Assembly (NCBI GenBank): GCA_025642065.1
Contig: JAODUP010000450.1
Span: 1 to 64,000, forward strand
Reading direction: 5' to 3'
Source: Paralvinella palmiformis
Taxonomy: Eukaryota; Annelida; Polychaeta; Terebellida; Alvinellidae
DNA: 64,000 nt
This document shows, piece by piece, positions 38,618 to 51,300 of this stretch. Positions within the stretch are counted from its first letter, which is position 1; each line of letters starts with the position of its first letter. The translations under genes and the position numbers were made by a program. The notes beneath the pieces were generated by a model. That model saw only the letters and a list, made by a program, of their open reading frames with translations. It was not told the origin of the DNA and did no database searches.

Positions 38618-38620
38618 GCT
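36541..38620 (+). pseudogene. CR1/L2-like LINE, 5'-truncated, inserted in BEL/Pao gag
   Basis: Remnant of a non-LTR retrotransposon ORF2. It starts within the linker between endonuclease and RT (CRKAERLWRKTKLEIHHQLF). At about 37090-37180 it has [19 protein letters not shown], and at about 37335 motif [16 protein letters not shown]. At about 37565 the catalytic CYADDTQVY follows, and the thumb has STWMSANMLKLNEEKTEL. The C-terminus has LDYGNALLYGLP and TTLWNNLPVTTRKC, the latter typical of this clade. A stop follows motif A at 37384, and the GVPQGS block before YADD is missing or scrambled. A frameshift near 38110 completes the decay. The element ends with TATAGAGCGGTATATAAATT and an ATT microsatellite tail at 38552-38618, as in CR1/L2-like elements. 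The endonuclease domain is absent. Confidence 0.92.
38552..38618. repeat. (ATT)n tail of the LINE
   Basis: About 65 bp of ATT with one ATC. It marks the 3' end of the LINE insertion. Confidence 0.95.
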
Positions 38621-39168
38621 TCTTTTCCATATTTCTTTTCTTCCGCAAGCTGGCTACTTTAAGAGCTAACTCAGCTCTCTTCGTTTCCACCAATATTCTT
38701 GCAGAAAGAACAGATCTTCTGCTGGATGTATTACTCTTACTGCCACTTGATTTCCTGGATGGTAATGAGACATTATCCGAGCCATCAGACCTTTGCTTAG
38801 CCATAAACCATCCGTGTACGTGGTCTTTGAAGATTTGGAACATATCTAGGCGTGTTTTGAACCAGTTGCTATCATATCCAAATGATTTATCAACGGTTAA
38901 TAGCAGTGTGTGTTCGACAATTTGCAGAAAGTCGTCATATAATGACATCCATTCCGCATAATGTTTCTTCATCCACAGATATCAAATTATCAATATAGTC
39001 CATATTCGTTTTGAGACCTCTGCATGGATTATCTACGAGCTTTCGCTTCATTGGAATGGTATACTCAAATCCCTTTCCAGTCATCTTTTTCTGACACGCG
39101 CCCATCTTGACGTCTAATTCCCTGTCTTCAAAATCAATAGGATGAATATTTGCCATGACTATATCCAT
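38621..39168 (-). pseudogene. BEL/Pao-like gag, N-terminal part
   Basis: From the ATG at 39168 the first frame runs about 77 codons, with KMTGKGFEYTIPMKRK. A frameshift near 38960 leads into a second frame with MSLYDDFLQIVEHTLL, then SNWFKTRLDMF. It continues with a Ser-rich stretch (SRKSSGSKSNTSSRRSVLS) and a charged helix ending KVASLRKKRNMEKK. This order (short basic N-terminus, helical part, Ser-rich linker, coiled-coil-like Lys/Arg/Glu helix) is what I expect of BEL/Pao gag. The frame stops at the LINE tail and resumes on the other side at 36568. Confidence 0.8.
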
Positions 39169-39579
39169 CTCCTACTTTTTCTATTGAAGTACTCTCCGAT
39201 ATGTTAATAATGTAATGCCTCAGTTACAATGAAGCAACACTACGATAACTTTACATCTTTATTCCCTTCGTGAGTTCTGAAGATTAACATATCTTAGACC
39301 TGTATATTGTGATTAAAATTCATCAAAACTCGAAAAGATTCTGCCATTACAATTTGTCAACCCACTATTGGCTTCACCAATTTACACAATAATTTCACCG
39401 TGTCTAGAAACTTGAACTAACCACTACAAAATTCTTAATTCCTAAAACAACAAGTCATTCATCCAATTATTTAGTTTTTTTTCTCATATACTTTGTCCGT
39501 AATTTGCAACATTTTAAATAGTTCGAGGATTTTAAATGATAAGTATAAAGAAATCAACTGCGGTCTTATATATGTTTGC
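39169..39579. other. No feature seen
   Basis: AT-rich. The 5' LTR of the BEL/Pao relic would be expected upstream of gag here, but no R2-like sequence is visible. Confidence 0.5.
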
Positions 39580-40440
39580 TTTATGTTAGAACTTGTGATC
39601 CATCGTTATGTATCACATATGTTTCATGTGTCAGCTAAGTCCATTAAAATGTCAATTTTCATGATCGCTCAATGAAATTCCAGTGGAAATAAGCATGGTT
39701 ATAGATATACATAACAGTTTTGAGTGATAAGGGGCACTCTATTGTTATCACGGAGATGTTGTCGCGTTACGTAATCAATCTCAATTTCGTGGCTTCATTT
39801 AATTAGCGCCACTTTTCATCGCTCCGATGCGCAAACTAAGAGTAGTTAAAGAGGCAGGCATTTACTGAGCACATCAATGGCCGCTGTATATGAGTAAATT
39901 AACTGATCTAGTGAATGCCAACCAATCTGGTGTATGACTCAGGCTTATATAAATAACACAGTTCCGAACAGAAAGCATATTTCGGTCGCAGTTAGTCAAA
40001 GTAGCATTTCACCAGGAGCTTATATGTGCCACTTACTTTCAATTCCAATCACAACCAATTCCTATTTGAACTGTTCGGAGCCTATGCATGTAATTCATTG
40101 TTTCAGATGAGATGGGCTTATTTTAATCCTGGTGCCAACCAGGATAAATCAAAGTCGTATGGATTATTTTCGAGCACGATGTAAACAGTTTTAATCTTTG
40201 ATTGAATTAAAAATGAAGATACAACTATTTCTGTCTGGATACCATGATCAGTTACTTTTAATAAGCCTATCTATTATTCCTCCAATTGAAATTCACTCAG
40301 ATGTGCGTGTAATTACCGACCTATAATTAATTTGGACATCATTCTTCATGACCAATTCATATTTAAGCAAATGTTCTGTATGTTTATGGTAAAGACAAAT
40401 AACATTTATCTGCCTGATATCGCATTAGAACATGAAATCA
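39580..40440 (+). repeat. Block B, copy 1
   Basis: Aligns with 47771-48740 and 57514-58070 in the same orientation (AAGTCCATTAA, TCATGATCGCTCAAT, TTATCACGGAGATGTT, GTGGCTTCA, CACATCAATGGCCGCTGTATATG). Its middle (GTTATCACGGAGATG to GTGGCTTC) is related to the middle of R3, so block B is a diverged relative of R3. Confidence 0.75.
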
Positions 40441-40880
40441 GTAATTGAAAATGTTACAATTCTCGATATTGTACCAAGTTCCATTGTAATCTAACAATAA
40501 ATCTATAGGATATGGACCATGTGAACGTTTGTGATGATCTCAGGTTTTCAAATCCGTCATTAATTATTGACGTCAACTGGTGGTTGCCATAACCGTGATT
40601 ACTTGTAATGATAGATTTGCTCTGGAAGCCCTGATGTGTCAAGGTTATTTATTTTTGCCGTAAAACGGCGAGTGATTGTTTGACACAAGAAAGCCTCGAT
40701 GATGACAATATACTGCATGCTGAAGACCCAAGAGTGTTACTTGTGTCAGTTTGACCTTTGTGGTAAGCTAAACAATGTAGTGTGTAAGTTATGACTACTG
40801 AACACTTCATCAAATATAATAAATGTTTTTGCCCATAATTAAGTTTTATAAAATATGACAGAAACATTTATATAACTAAC
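40441..40880 (-). repeat. R3 repeat, inverted
   Basis: Reverse complement of the forward R3 order, with CCGTGATTACTTGTAATGATAG and GTTTGACCTTTGTGGTAAGC. Follows block B in opposite orientation. Confidence 0.85.
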
Positions 40881-42126
40881 AACAGATATATTTAACTATC
40901 AATAACGTGATGAAACGTACAGCCATAAAAGGGAACCTAGTACGTTCCTTAAAGTGATGAAACGACAAATCTGTTATTGTATAAGTGCTTAAAAATAACA
41001 ACGGTTAAACAACTATCTATGGTTATCAATAATTAATAAAGTGTGTCATTTAACACGTTAAAATAGTTGACATTCTATATATTTATAGACATATTAGAAA
41101 GGAACTCGGTATAACATGACGCGGTTCTTTGTTGGTATACATAACAAGCAAACAGCCGTTCTGTGTCTCAGTTCTAGGGATGTCATTATTTAATTTTGAA
41201 TAAAGCATTTTGTTTGAAACTGAGGACTAAATATCCACTAACGTGCGACATCTATACAATTAACAATGACCACTACAGTTCATAAATATTTATCATTATA
41301 ATATTTACCATTAATACCACGGATTAGGACGTGGTTGTATAACGACAAAGTCCCGTCACGAAAGTGTCTTATCTCTCAATGAAATAACTTGCCAGTTTTT
41401 ATTAACCATTCGCCTCAAGTCAACCATTATTTAGTTCAATATATTAACATTTAACCATCTTTATATCAGTTAGTTCGATGATCAACCGTCTGGAACTTCA
41501 CTTCCTTCGTGTGTCAACTCCACAATCTAGACCTTGATTGGAAGACACCGGAAATAAAAACATAGATCTTAAACGAGGATAGATAATGATTCTGTTTAGT
41601 TACAGATACTCTAATAACCAGCAGCTTAAATAGATGCCATCGAATAATGGTCATACACCTCTCCTATTTAATGGTAAATTTCATTAATTTTGATGTGCTA
41701 GTTTAGTATAGCTGTTACAGCATTGAGCCCAAAACCTCCAAATCCGGCTTCGAATCGATTCATGTTACTTGTTTTTGTGAGTTATTTTTCTAGGGAGTAG
41801 CCATTTAGTCATATGTCCCTCAGATGTTAAGTTGGGCATTCATAATCTCCAATAATTGTGATCTGCAAAGGAAAATGCGTAATATTCTTGTATAAATTCA
41901 TTTATTCAAATGAATATTACAGCTTTACTGTTATAGAATTTTGCTTCACCATGACTTATTTTGTTATAACAGGTAATTTACCCTATTCCATCTTCAGGAT
42001 TGTGAAACATATTGTTCTCATTTCAAAATTTAAGAATAACTAAGAGTAATAATAAACTTGATGTTTGGCAAATTAAAGAGGCTGCATGGTAGACAGCGAA
42101 ATTTATTTACAGAGCAATTAATATCC

Positions 42127-42127
<1 letters not shown>
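40881..42127. repeat. Block C, copy 1
   Basis: Aligns with 50601-51300 in pieces: AAATAACAACGGYTAAAC, AAGGAAAATGYGTAATATTCTTG and CCTATTCCATCTTC. Copy 1 has about 500 bp (41160-41700) missing from copy 2. No coding content was seen. Confidence 0.75.

Positions 42128-42165
<38 letters not shown>
42128..42165. repeat. (TA)n microsatellite
   Basis: About 35 bp of TA. Confidence 0.95.
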
Positions 42166-42284
42166 TATATATATTTAAAATTATTATAATATAAATTAAA
42201 TTGAATTCAATTCATAGTCAATAAAATAATTATGTATCTTCGTAGTACATGCATATAACTTTATCTACCTAATATCGCATCACA

Positions 42285-42535
42285 CTATTAGATCAGTTAT
42301 TGAAATCAATATTATAACTCTCAATATTATACACGATCCATTTATAATCTGCTTATACAAGCGTGCACCCTAGAGCGTGTGAATATATCTGATGACGTTT
42401 TCCAATAATTATCGAAAGCCGTGGATGATCGCCATAACCGTACAACTCTTTAAAAACTTACATAAAGAAGAATTGGTATGGAAGTCCTAAAGCGTTTAAA
42501 TAAACCGTTGATGTCATGCCATCTTCAACAAATTA
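42285..42535 (-). repeat. R3 repeat, inverted, 3' part
   Basis: Nearly identical to 51358-51560 (TTATACACGATCCATTTATA, GCGTGCACCCTAGAGCGTG). It breaks off at TTGATGTCATGCCATC. Confidence 0.8.
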
Positions 42536-42565
42536 TGTTCATGCCTTATTGAAATCCTTATCTCA

Positions 42566-42709
<144 letters not shown>

Positions 42710-43319
42710 ATATATCATTAACAGATAAAACAGCTACAAATCGTGAAACGAATCAGAAATGCAGACTAAATAAATAATGTACTAATTTATATCCGACAGT
42801 ATATTATGTAAATCGTCAGTGTCTGTAAACAGTGTCTGAAATACTGCTTAAGAAAATTATTTCTAGAAGGTAAATAAGCTGGGTTCATTATAGAACGCAT
42901 TATGTGAATAAATATGATTAATTTATATATGACAAGCTAACAAAGTTTGGAATCTTCATCATTAGTCCGAGTTGTTAATTTTCAAGAAAATGGTGACGAA
43001 GCAGAGAATAGAAAAAAAATGCAAACAGCTATTTCTGGTATAATTTCTATATAAATGAAAATATAATCTCGTCGGTCATTAATAGGATAACAGAAAATAT
43101 AAATAAAGTCTAGAGGACGAGATAATGACAACAATGATTATAATTTACATCAACGGATATCTTCATTATTATGGACCAATAATAAGGTGCCAACTTTTAG
43201 CGTAATAAGCCACCCATGATATAGTGAGTCGAGAAATGAATCCCTAAACTGGTCTGAACCCGAGTTCATTAATCCAAGAAGGATTTCCTTCTAGATGCAC
43301 CCCTTTTAAAAATGATAAT
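42710..43319. other. No feature seen
   Basis: AT-rich sequence. Confidence 0.5.
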
Positions 43320-44478
43320 GGAATTCAGTCCCCTGAAGAAACGTCCAGAGTTTGAATTCACGGTTCGAAATTCTCTGTGCCTGTGCCTTATTATACACAG
43401 CTAAAACACACTTGCCCGTGCCAGAGATTGAGGTTCGTGTTTTCTTTTTACCAATTTTGTAATATTTGATATAAAGGGTTAGTGACGAGTAGGTCATAGA
43501 TTTATTGGATTTGTATGCTTATGAGGTATTTGACCCTCCAGCAAATATCACAAGGCATATTATGCTGCGGTTGAGATGTTCCCTTTTTCTGTGCGTGGGG
43601 ACTGTATGTTTCCAGGTCCATGCGTTATAAGAAAAGTTGATCTAGAGCTGTATATTCCGTGCACTATTTGCGTCTTTGGGGGACGCCTTTTAGATGTTTG
43701 GCCTGGTTATCCACCATATAAATGACTGTAGCAGACACAGTACGCTCTTAAAGCATGTACTCCTGCCTCAGGAATAGAAACACTGCATCGCATCTCGAGC
43801 GGTAGCATTGGACATAGCTCGTGTGGTTCGTGTGTTTTATATAACAAGTTTAGTTGCATATAAAATTCACCTTGGATGTATGTGGGAATAGAATTATCTT
43901 TCCTAGGTCCAGTTATGTCCAGTTTGTACAATGACATTCAAGTCTAATCTGCTTGTCATAAATAACATTAAAGAACGACAATAGTTAGAATAGCAGACGT
44001 TAGGTCAGGTTTGAAAATGATAACATAGTTCAAATAGTACGGAAGCTATGACGCGCTAATACGGTTTGCTTCAGCGCAGATGTCAGTCTTTTAATAGCAA
44101 TTAAGCTAAACAGTTTTAATAGTAGTCGCTTCATGACGCCTCCCGTTGTAAAAACTGATCTTTGAAGAGGTAACAATTGGGTTATATAGTTTATATATTA
44201 TTGCTTTGAAGAAAGAAACAGCAATTGAAAAATAGCTATAAATAGGGCTGCTTAGATAATTAATCTAAACATTCTCACTACTGCCGTGATCTGACTTGGG
44301 TGTTCTACTCCCAAACTCCACGGCTGTAGGTGATTCGCTTTTTTATTTTGCTTGGCGGCTTAGGGACTGGTGAGACATTACACATGTCTCAGCAAGAAAA
44401 TCGACTCTGGATTCAGTCCCCTTTGAATTCACGGTTCGAAATTCTCTGTGCCTGTGCCTTATTATACACAGCTAAAAC
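43320..44478 (+). repeat. R2 repeat, one full unit with overlapping ends
   Basis: The segment ATTCAGTCCCC to CTAAAACACAC occurs at 43323-43410 and again at 44410-44478, so the unit is about 1085 bp and repeated head to tail. The body matches 34270-35245 inverted and 2009-2460. At the first motif the sequence continues with TTGCCCGTGCCAGA; at the second it turns into a CA microsatellite. Confidence 0.85.
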
Positions 44479-44575
44479 ACACACACACTCACACACACAC
44501 ATACACACACACACACACACAACACACACACACACTACACACACACACACACATAACACACACACACACATATAG
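44470..44575. repeat. (CA)n microsatellite with breaks
   Basis: CA repeats with ACTC, ATAC and ACTAC breaks, starting at the end of the R2 motif. Confidence 0.96.
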
Positions 44576-44689
44576 TCCTATCAAACTCTGTAATAACAAT
44601 AATAAAGTACATTTAATAAAGCAGGAGCCATTCAATGGCGCTCTGCAAATAACATGTAATATAATAATAACCGAAATTATATGTCTGCA

Positions 44690-45270
44690 AAATCCCTTTA
44701 GGCAAAATTATTATTATTATTATTATTATTTACGCTTGATAGTTATTTTCATTATAGTACACTACTTCTGTTACGTGTTTTGCCTCCGTTAACTTTTTCT
44801 AAGCTTAATTATCTTATAGCATGTCGTTGGCATGACATTTAAGATGTAATTTATACCATTGTGTACTCCATTAATAAAAACTAAAAATATTTAAAGCCAA
44901 AGAATGGAAAGAGCTGTCAGCTTTATCCTACACGGAAATTTGATATAGAAAAATATTGTTGGAAAACTAATTCTTTCCCAGTACAAATATCAATTAAGAA
45001 TAACGTTGTTTTTTTCTACAAATGAAAAACATTTATTTTATGTTTTCTATCATTTCAGTCAGGGAACAAGGTGTAGTTCTACCATAAAAAGGAAAGTAGA
45101 TATTCTTGTATTTGATTGAGTTAATCAAATACTTAACCCAGCCTAAAGGATACGGAAAATGTTCGTACCCTCATGGATTTTTCGACCAGTCTCACTAATC
45201 CAACACTAAATTCAGCTTCAAGAAATATAATGATGACAATACAGAAATATGGAAACTATAATGTGCAAGA
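44690..45270. repeat. Block A, copy 2 (partial)
   Basis: Matches the right half of block A at 31780-33450 and at 55435-56930: GTTACGTGTTTTGCCTCCG, AGGTGTAGTTCTACCATAAA, CAGTCTCACTAATCCAACAC. A short ATT run lies at 44709-44730. Confidence 0.8.
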
Positions 45271-45700
45271 CATTAAAGAATTAAATCAGTGATTGAAATT
45301 ATTATAGCAATTGCTGTTGTAATCTTAATATAAATCTATAGAATGTCGACGGTGTGATGATCGGTGATGAAATATGGTATTAGTTTCCTTTATTAATTAT
45401 TCCTATAACTGTGATTACTTTTATAAACTTTCTTAATGATCTATTTAGCAGGGCACAGTCTAGATAATCTACCTACATCACGAAACAGAGATCTATGACA
45501 CGAAAACCCTTTTGTGATGTACACGTAAGACCCAAGAACGTTGTTTACACCTGTTTGACCTTTATGGTAAGCTGAATAATGTACTGAGTGTGTACGTTAT
45601 GGGTGCTGAACACTTTACCAAATATAAGAAACATATTACATCATTACCTAGATACAAGGCATTACCCGGGAGAATCCACTGAGCTAGGGACCTCTAGGTT
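45270..45700 (-). repeat. R3 repeat, inverted, downstream of a helicase fragment
   Basis: In the minus direction it follows the helicase relic at 45880-46345 through GTTTTTTAACCTAGAGGTC and CCCGGGTAATGCCTTGTATC, both also found in copy 57010-57060. Confidence 0.85.
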
Positions 45701-45879
45701 AAAAAACATTACTTAAAACATTCATGGTATTTGTATATGAATGTATTGTTCCAAATACATCATTTATATTCTATGTAATAGAGATAATTGATTTAAAGGA
45801 ATTTGACTTCTGACAAAACAATAGAGAGCAAAGTAATTGATGAAAATCAATCGTCTAAATTTGGTAATCTGGATCACTG

Positions 45880-46345
45880 ACGTAAAGGCTGTTCGGGCTC
45901 CTAACACGTGAACATTCAGTATAGAGTTGTTCATAAGAGAAACAGGGTTCTCGAACATCTGACCTCGGCATTTACTGATTGATATTTTCAGACTTAGTCG
46001 TATGGAAAATTGTAACCTCTCGGGATCTAACGGGATATATTAGTTGGAGCTATGGAAATCTTGTTCCATTATACAGGCGTGATGGATAAAAGTTACGAAT
46101 GAACTAGATCGGTGTTTTAAGTTTTACATTGAGACATGGTGGTGGAATATGTGCAGATTACAATGCATTTAGAAACTCTTTTGGATACGTGACTACTTGA
46201 GTCTGATCCGGAACTGCATAAAAATGACTTGTAGTAGTGACCATTCCCATGTGGCTGCTGCAAAACCGTTGAGTTGAAGACATTGACAGAGTCGTCTTTT
46301 AGAGCAAATAGTACGGTTTCACACAACAATCTTATTTGATTATGG
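45880..46345 (-). pseudogene. Helitron Pif1-like helicase, C-terminal fragment (2)
   Basis: Same helicase region as at 27421-28046, on the minus strand. The frame 46329-46117 has ETVLFALKDDSVNVFNSTVL and QQPHGNGHYYKSF, which I align with the ILAPKN.xxVNxIN and LPG.xxxYKS blocks of Helitron helicases. After a frameshift, YPKEFLNAL and IPPPCLNVKLKTPI (about 46190-46110) and PSRLYNGTR (about 46070) follow. The last block is ILNVHVLGARTA (about 45905), in the place of the family's LYVACSRV block. Several frameshifts and stops show that it is dead. R3 follows downstream. Confidence 0.8.
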
Positions 46346-46709
46346 TAGATTTCAGAATGTTTGAGAAGCCATTTGCTTTCAGTTTATAACTAACTGAGCT
46401 GAGTTGATGTAAATTAATTGTTGGAATTGAGAAAGAATCATTAATACAGCAGCGTGGTATTACATGGTCACGTGACTTCCATACAAGCTGAATCTTGTTT
46501 TTCCTCTGACATATAAATTAGACACACACACATACACACATTCAAAACTGTATGAATGAAACATGTAAAAATTAAATTAGCATGCGATGAGTTATATAAT
46601 GAGAACTATGCCTGTATTTGGTTTCCTTCAGAAAATGGCCCTGATATATCAGTATAAACTACGCTGATTACTTATTGAAATCCTCTTTTATCTCTTTCTT
46701 TCTCTCAAA

Positions 46710-46781
<72 letters not shown>

Positions 46782-47770
46782 TAAACGCTCACACACACAT
46801 CAAACATATATTATAATAATCTTTGTAGCAAATACATTACTGGTATTATAAATGTTATATAAATATTAAATTTTTAACTTTTTCAATCATTTATTGTAAA
46901 AATAGAGAACCCCCAAAATATCAAATACCATTGAACATTATTTTATGCAAACGATCATATTATTTTGTATTTGAAAACTCTCTAATTATGGCATATGTAG
47001 AGAATACCTCTAAATTTGTCTACAAAAAATCTTTCATAAAATGTCAATATATCGCATATAATAGTATTCCAGAAGAAATAAACTTAGGGCTTCTAAGCAT
47101 TAATAGCTTATCAAATATGTTTACAAAATTGAATTCTATATCATTTGGGGATGACACAATATGTTTTAATATTAATAAGTAACTTAACAGTTGATAGACC
47201 TGTACACCAAGTGCTAAAGGATATACGTTTTAGCTTTCAAGCTAAAATGATCACACTAAATTCTAGGAAAATAAATTATATGATTTTTAAATATTATAAT
47301 TATAATATAATTACATAATGTTTTGGATGAAGTAAACAATGAACTAGCACATCCTTCTAACTGCTATGGGATAAAGATGGATTGAAATCTAACATAGAAC
47401 AGTGAAAATAATTATATATATATATATATATATATATACATGGTAAGTGACATCTTTTAAATAATGATTATAATTGGAAACAACATTTTGAGAATATTAG
47501 TAAACATAGTTAATTTGTAATAAAGGATAATTAAATAACGTAACAAAACAAACTGCATAGAACAACCCCGACAATTTTATACCAAATATAGTTGAACCTA
47601 ACAACCTTTGTTCATATTCATTACAGCAGATGCTTAACTAATAGAAATTCTGAAATAATATTTGGCATAGACAAAACCAAAAGTATGATAATTAGCATAA
47701 AGGTGTGAAATAATGTTTGTATTCGCGCGACTTCGCCGTTTATGAAGAATAGAGAAATCAGCTAAGGTAT
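46346..47770. other. No confident gene; (TA)n at 46709-46780 and 47412-47438
   Basis: AT-rich sequence. A plus-strand 83-codon frame at 46931-47182 contains YKKSFIKCQYIAYNSIPEEI, slightly reminiscent of the end of a LINE ORF2. That is too weak to call. Confidence 0.4.
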
Positions 47771-48259
47771 TACATATGTTTGATTTATGGTAGAACTTGC
47801 CATTCATAATTGTTATTATGTATGACATATATTTTATGTGCGTCAGCTAAGTCCATTAATATTTTAATTTCATGATCGCTCAATCAAATTACGCTGGAAA
47901 TAAAGATGATATTGGACTTCGTCGTATCTTCATATAAATACGGATGTTTCTCATAACCTATATTTATCAAATATAGAGTGATGCCACAGACAATTATGTT
48001 TGCTGCTAATCAGGTTTTGAGTTTAACCTAAAGCTCAAAGAAACACAAATACCTATTTTGAGTCATAAGGATGTAGTCTGTCGTTATCACGGAGATGTTC
48101 TCGTGTCACGTAATCAGTCTCTATTTCGTGGCTTCAGTGGATTAGCGCCACCTTTCGGCGCTCCGATGTCTAATCTTTGAATAGTTAAAAGACGACACAC
48201 TTAATAAACACACCAATGACCGCCGTTTATGGAAAATTAACTAAACAAGTGCATGCTAA

Positions 48260-48347
<88 letters not shown>

Positions 48348-48740
48348 AATATATTTCCGAACTGAAAGCACCTTTCGGTCGCACCTAATCACAGTCACGG
48401 TGGCTTTCACGAGCAGCTTATATGGGCTATTTACTTTTAATCTCAACCAAATCCTGATGCAGAAATATTTCAATTATTCGTGTCCTGAGCATGTATTTCG
48501 GTGATCCAGATGGGATGGGCTTATCTTAGACCTAGTGCCATTTGTTAGAAAACTAAAGACATATCCAATAGTTTTGCGCACGATCTACAGAGTATCGAAT
48601 GTTGATATAATTAAAAATGAAGACGAAACTGTTTCTGTCTGGATATCATAATCGTTTAGTAAATCTTTGTCTGATATGTGCGTGTAGTTATCGATCCAGA
48701 AATATTCTGGACATCATTCTTCATGAATTGTTTTTCAGCT
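47771..48740 (+). repeat. Block B, copy 2, with (TA)n(TG)n at 48263-48344
   Basis: Aligns with 39580-40440. The TA/TG microsatellite replaces the segment after CCAACCAAT in copy 1. The rest (TTTCGGTCGCA, GATGGGATGGGCTTAT, GTTTCTGTCTGGATA) continues on the far side. Confidence 0.75.
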
Positions 48741-48918
48741 GAAAATGTAACCGAGATGACAATAAAGATGATGTAATGTACTTAGGTTTAAAACCTACTA
48801 TTTTATTATAATGGAAAAAGGTATATTACATGATTTAAAGAAGTGAGATTTTAAAATTTATTATATCGACCTTTATAAATGTTAAGGTATAAAACGATAA
48901 GATAGAAATGAAATTATT

Positions 48919-48919
48919 A

Positions 48920-48964
<45 letters not shown>

Positions 48965-49112
48965 AAATTTCTATTATATTAAATATTTTATTAAAACTGA
49001 CTAAGTCATTATTCGAGTATCTTGTAGTAATTTTCTTACATGTAGTGATCAAATTTGGGAGGTTTGTCGGAACAATTGAATGGTTTGTATCGTTATATAC
49101 TAAAAAATCAGA

Positions 49113-49182
<70 letters not shown>
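48919..49182. repeat. Two (TA)n microsatellites
   Basis: TA runs at 48919-48960 and 49112-49182, with about 150 bp of unremarkable AT-rich DNA between. Confidence 0.96.
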
Positions 49183-49184
<2 letters not shown>

Positions 49185-49298
49185 ATGGCCAACAAGTGTA
49201 AGCAAACGTATTCATACACATATGTATACAGCATATGTATATATACGAAACTGAAGGATATGGATTGAAAGTAATGGTGTTAGTATCTTAAACTATCT

Positions 49299-49357
49299 TG
49301 TGTGTGTGTGCGTGTCTGTGTTTGTGTGTGAGTGCGTGCGTGCCTGCGTGTGCGCGC

Positions 49358-49427
<70 letters not shown>

Positions 49428-49490
49428 ATGTGTGTGTGTTTGTGTGTGTGTGCGTGTGCGTGTGTGTATGCGTGGGTGTGCGTGTGTGTC
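49299..49490. repeat. (TG)n(TA)n(TG)n microsatellite
   Basis: A TA core of about 55 bp is flanked on both sides by TG runs with TGCG and TGCC variants. Confidence 0.97.
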
Positions 49491-49974
49491 CCCTAAATTC
49501 GCATAAACATGCTCACGATAGTACACACACCAGGTAAGTATAGCATGGATTAATAAGCTCTGTTAATTATGACTAGGCGAAATTGTTTATTGTACTTTTT
49601 AATGAAATTTTATTGGTACCATAACCATAAATAAACGAATATAACTATTATTTAATGTTTATGAAAAAAAGATATTTAATGTAAAACGCATTATAAAGTC
49701 ATTGTTTATTTTGATATAGTTTCTACAGTTATTATTTAATATTAGAAACCTTTTCCCAGATAATCCAGAATTAAATTTCAAGAGGGAATCGTTCCATACA
49801 ATTATGACGGATGTTACGTGAAGTAATAAAGATATTACCTTAAATCAGTTGATTATTACTCAGAGATACTGATTTTGAACATTCAAAACGTTTATATTGT
49901 TCAGTTAGTGTTTCTATCCTGATATGTTATCCTTAACTTCGAGTAAACACAGTTGCCTACAATTGCCTCCAATT

Positions 49975-50075
49975 ACCTCCAATCTAGCCAACTGTCATTG
50001 ATCACTGGCGATTCACTCTCCATCCGTGTAGAGAGATGGATGTGGTCATGAAAGGTTTGTTGGGGTTGTTAGGGG
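49975..50075 (-). repeat. R7 repeat, copy 2 (inverted)
   Basis: Reverse complement of 22955-23050: CTAGCCAACTGTCATTGATC and GATGTGGTCATGAAAGGTTTG. Confidence 0.65.
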
Positions 50076-50142
50076 CGTAAATATAATTATGTCATCCGGT
50101 CTCATTATATAAAACAAAAGATAAAAACACTAAATATTGTAT

Positions 50143-50148
50143 ATATAA

Positions 50149-50180
<32 letters not shown>

Positions 50181-50247
50181 ATGTGTGTGGGCGTGTGTAT
50201 GTATGTATGTATATGTGTGTGACTGTGTGTGTTGTGTGTGTGTATGT

Positions 50248-50279
<32 letters not shown>

Positions 50280-50310
50280 GTGGGGGTCTGCGCGTGCGTG
50301 CGTGGGTGGA
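50143..50310. repeat. (TG)n, (ATGT)n, (GA)n compound microsatellite
   Basis: TG and ATGT repeats pass into a GA run at 50248-50280, then a GCGTGC-rich stretch. Confidence 0.95.
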
Positions 50311-50319
50311 TGCGCAGGT

Positions 50320-50600
50320 ATATAATGACAGATTTGCGCTGGAAGCCCTGAGGTGTCAAGGTTATTTATTTTCGCAATAAAATAGCGACTCGTTCTTTGA
50401 CATCCGAAAGCTTCGGTGATGACAATATACTACACGCGTAAGACCCAAGAGTGCTACTTATGTCTGTTTGACCTTCATGGTAAACTGATTAATGTAGTGT
50501 GTAGGTTATGACTACTGAACATTTCACCAAATATAATAAACTCATTTCTTCATAATTAAGTATTTTAAAATATGGCAGCAATATTATATAAACACCAGCA
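50320..50600 (-). repeat. R3 repeat, inverted
   Basis: GGAAGCCCTGAGGTGTCAAGG, ACCCAAGAGTGCTACTTATG and GTTTGACCTTCATGG match 40620-40780. It starts directly at the microsatellite, so its 3' part is lost. Confidence 0.85.
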
Positions 50601-51300
50601 GATAGTTTTAACTATCACTAATATCATGAAAGTTACCGCTTTTTAATGTGATTAAAAGTGATCAGACTGGAAATCTATTATTATATAAGTGCCTTAAAAT
50701 AACAACGGCTAAACTAACTATCCACGACTGTCAATAATTAATAAAGCATGTCATTAAATATGAAAAAATGGTTTACATTATACATGGTTACAGGGAGATT
50801 AGAAAAGGACTCGGTATATTATTAAGCGGCTCTTTGTTAATATACATGACAAGCAAACAACCGTTTAGTATAGCACAATTGTTAGAGTTCTGAACCGTAA
50901 ACCTACAGGTCAGGCTTCGAATCGATTCAAGTTATTTATGATGTTTCCTTAGTGAGTCACCGTTTGAACAAATGTCCCTCAAATTTTAGCTGATGCATTT
51001 TTATCTCCATTAAATGCTATGCCACAAGGAAAATGTATAATATTCTTGTATGTATTAATTTATTCCAATGTATAGCACACCCTTACTGTTATGAAATATG
51101 GCTTCACCGTGAGTTATTTTGTTATATCAGGTAATGCATCCTATTCCATCTTCTGAATTATGAAGCATTATGTTCTCATTTCAGTATTTACGAAAGTGGC
51201 ATAGTACACGTTTGGATAATAAACCCCCCTAATGAATTGTATTTCCAAAGCAATGAACATCCATCTGGTATGTGTAATGTAACATAAATTCAATTCAATA
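50601..51300. repeat. Block C, copy 2
   Basis: Matches 40881-42127 in pieces, as described there. Confidence 0.75.

Noticed and set aside
46931..47182. LINE ORF2 C-terminus (83 codons)
   Set aside because: Only a loose resemblance around KSFIKCQYIAYNSIPEEI; no RT motif nearby and very AT-rich codons.
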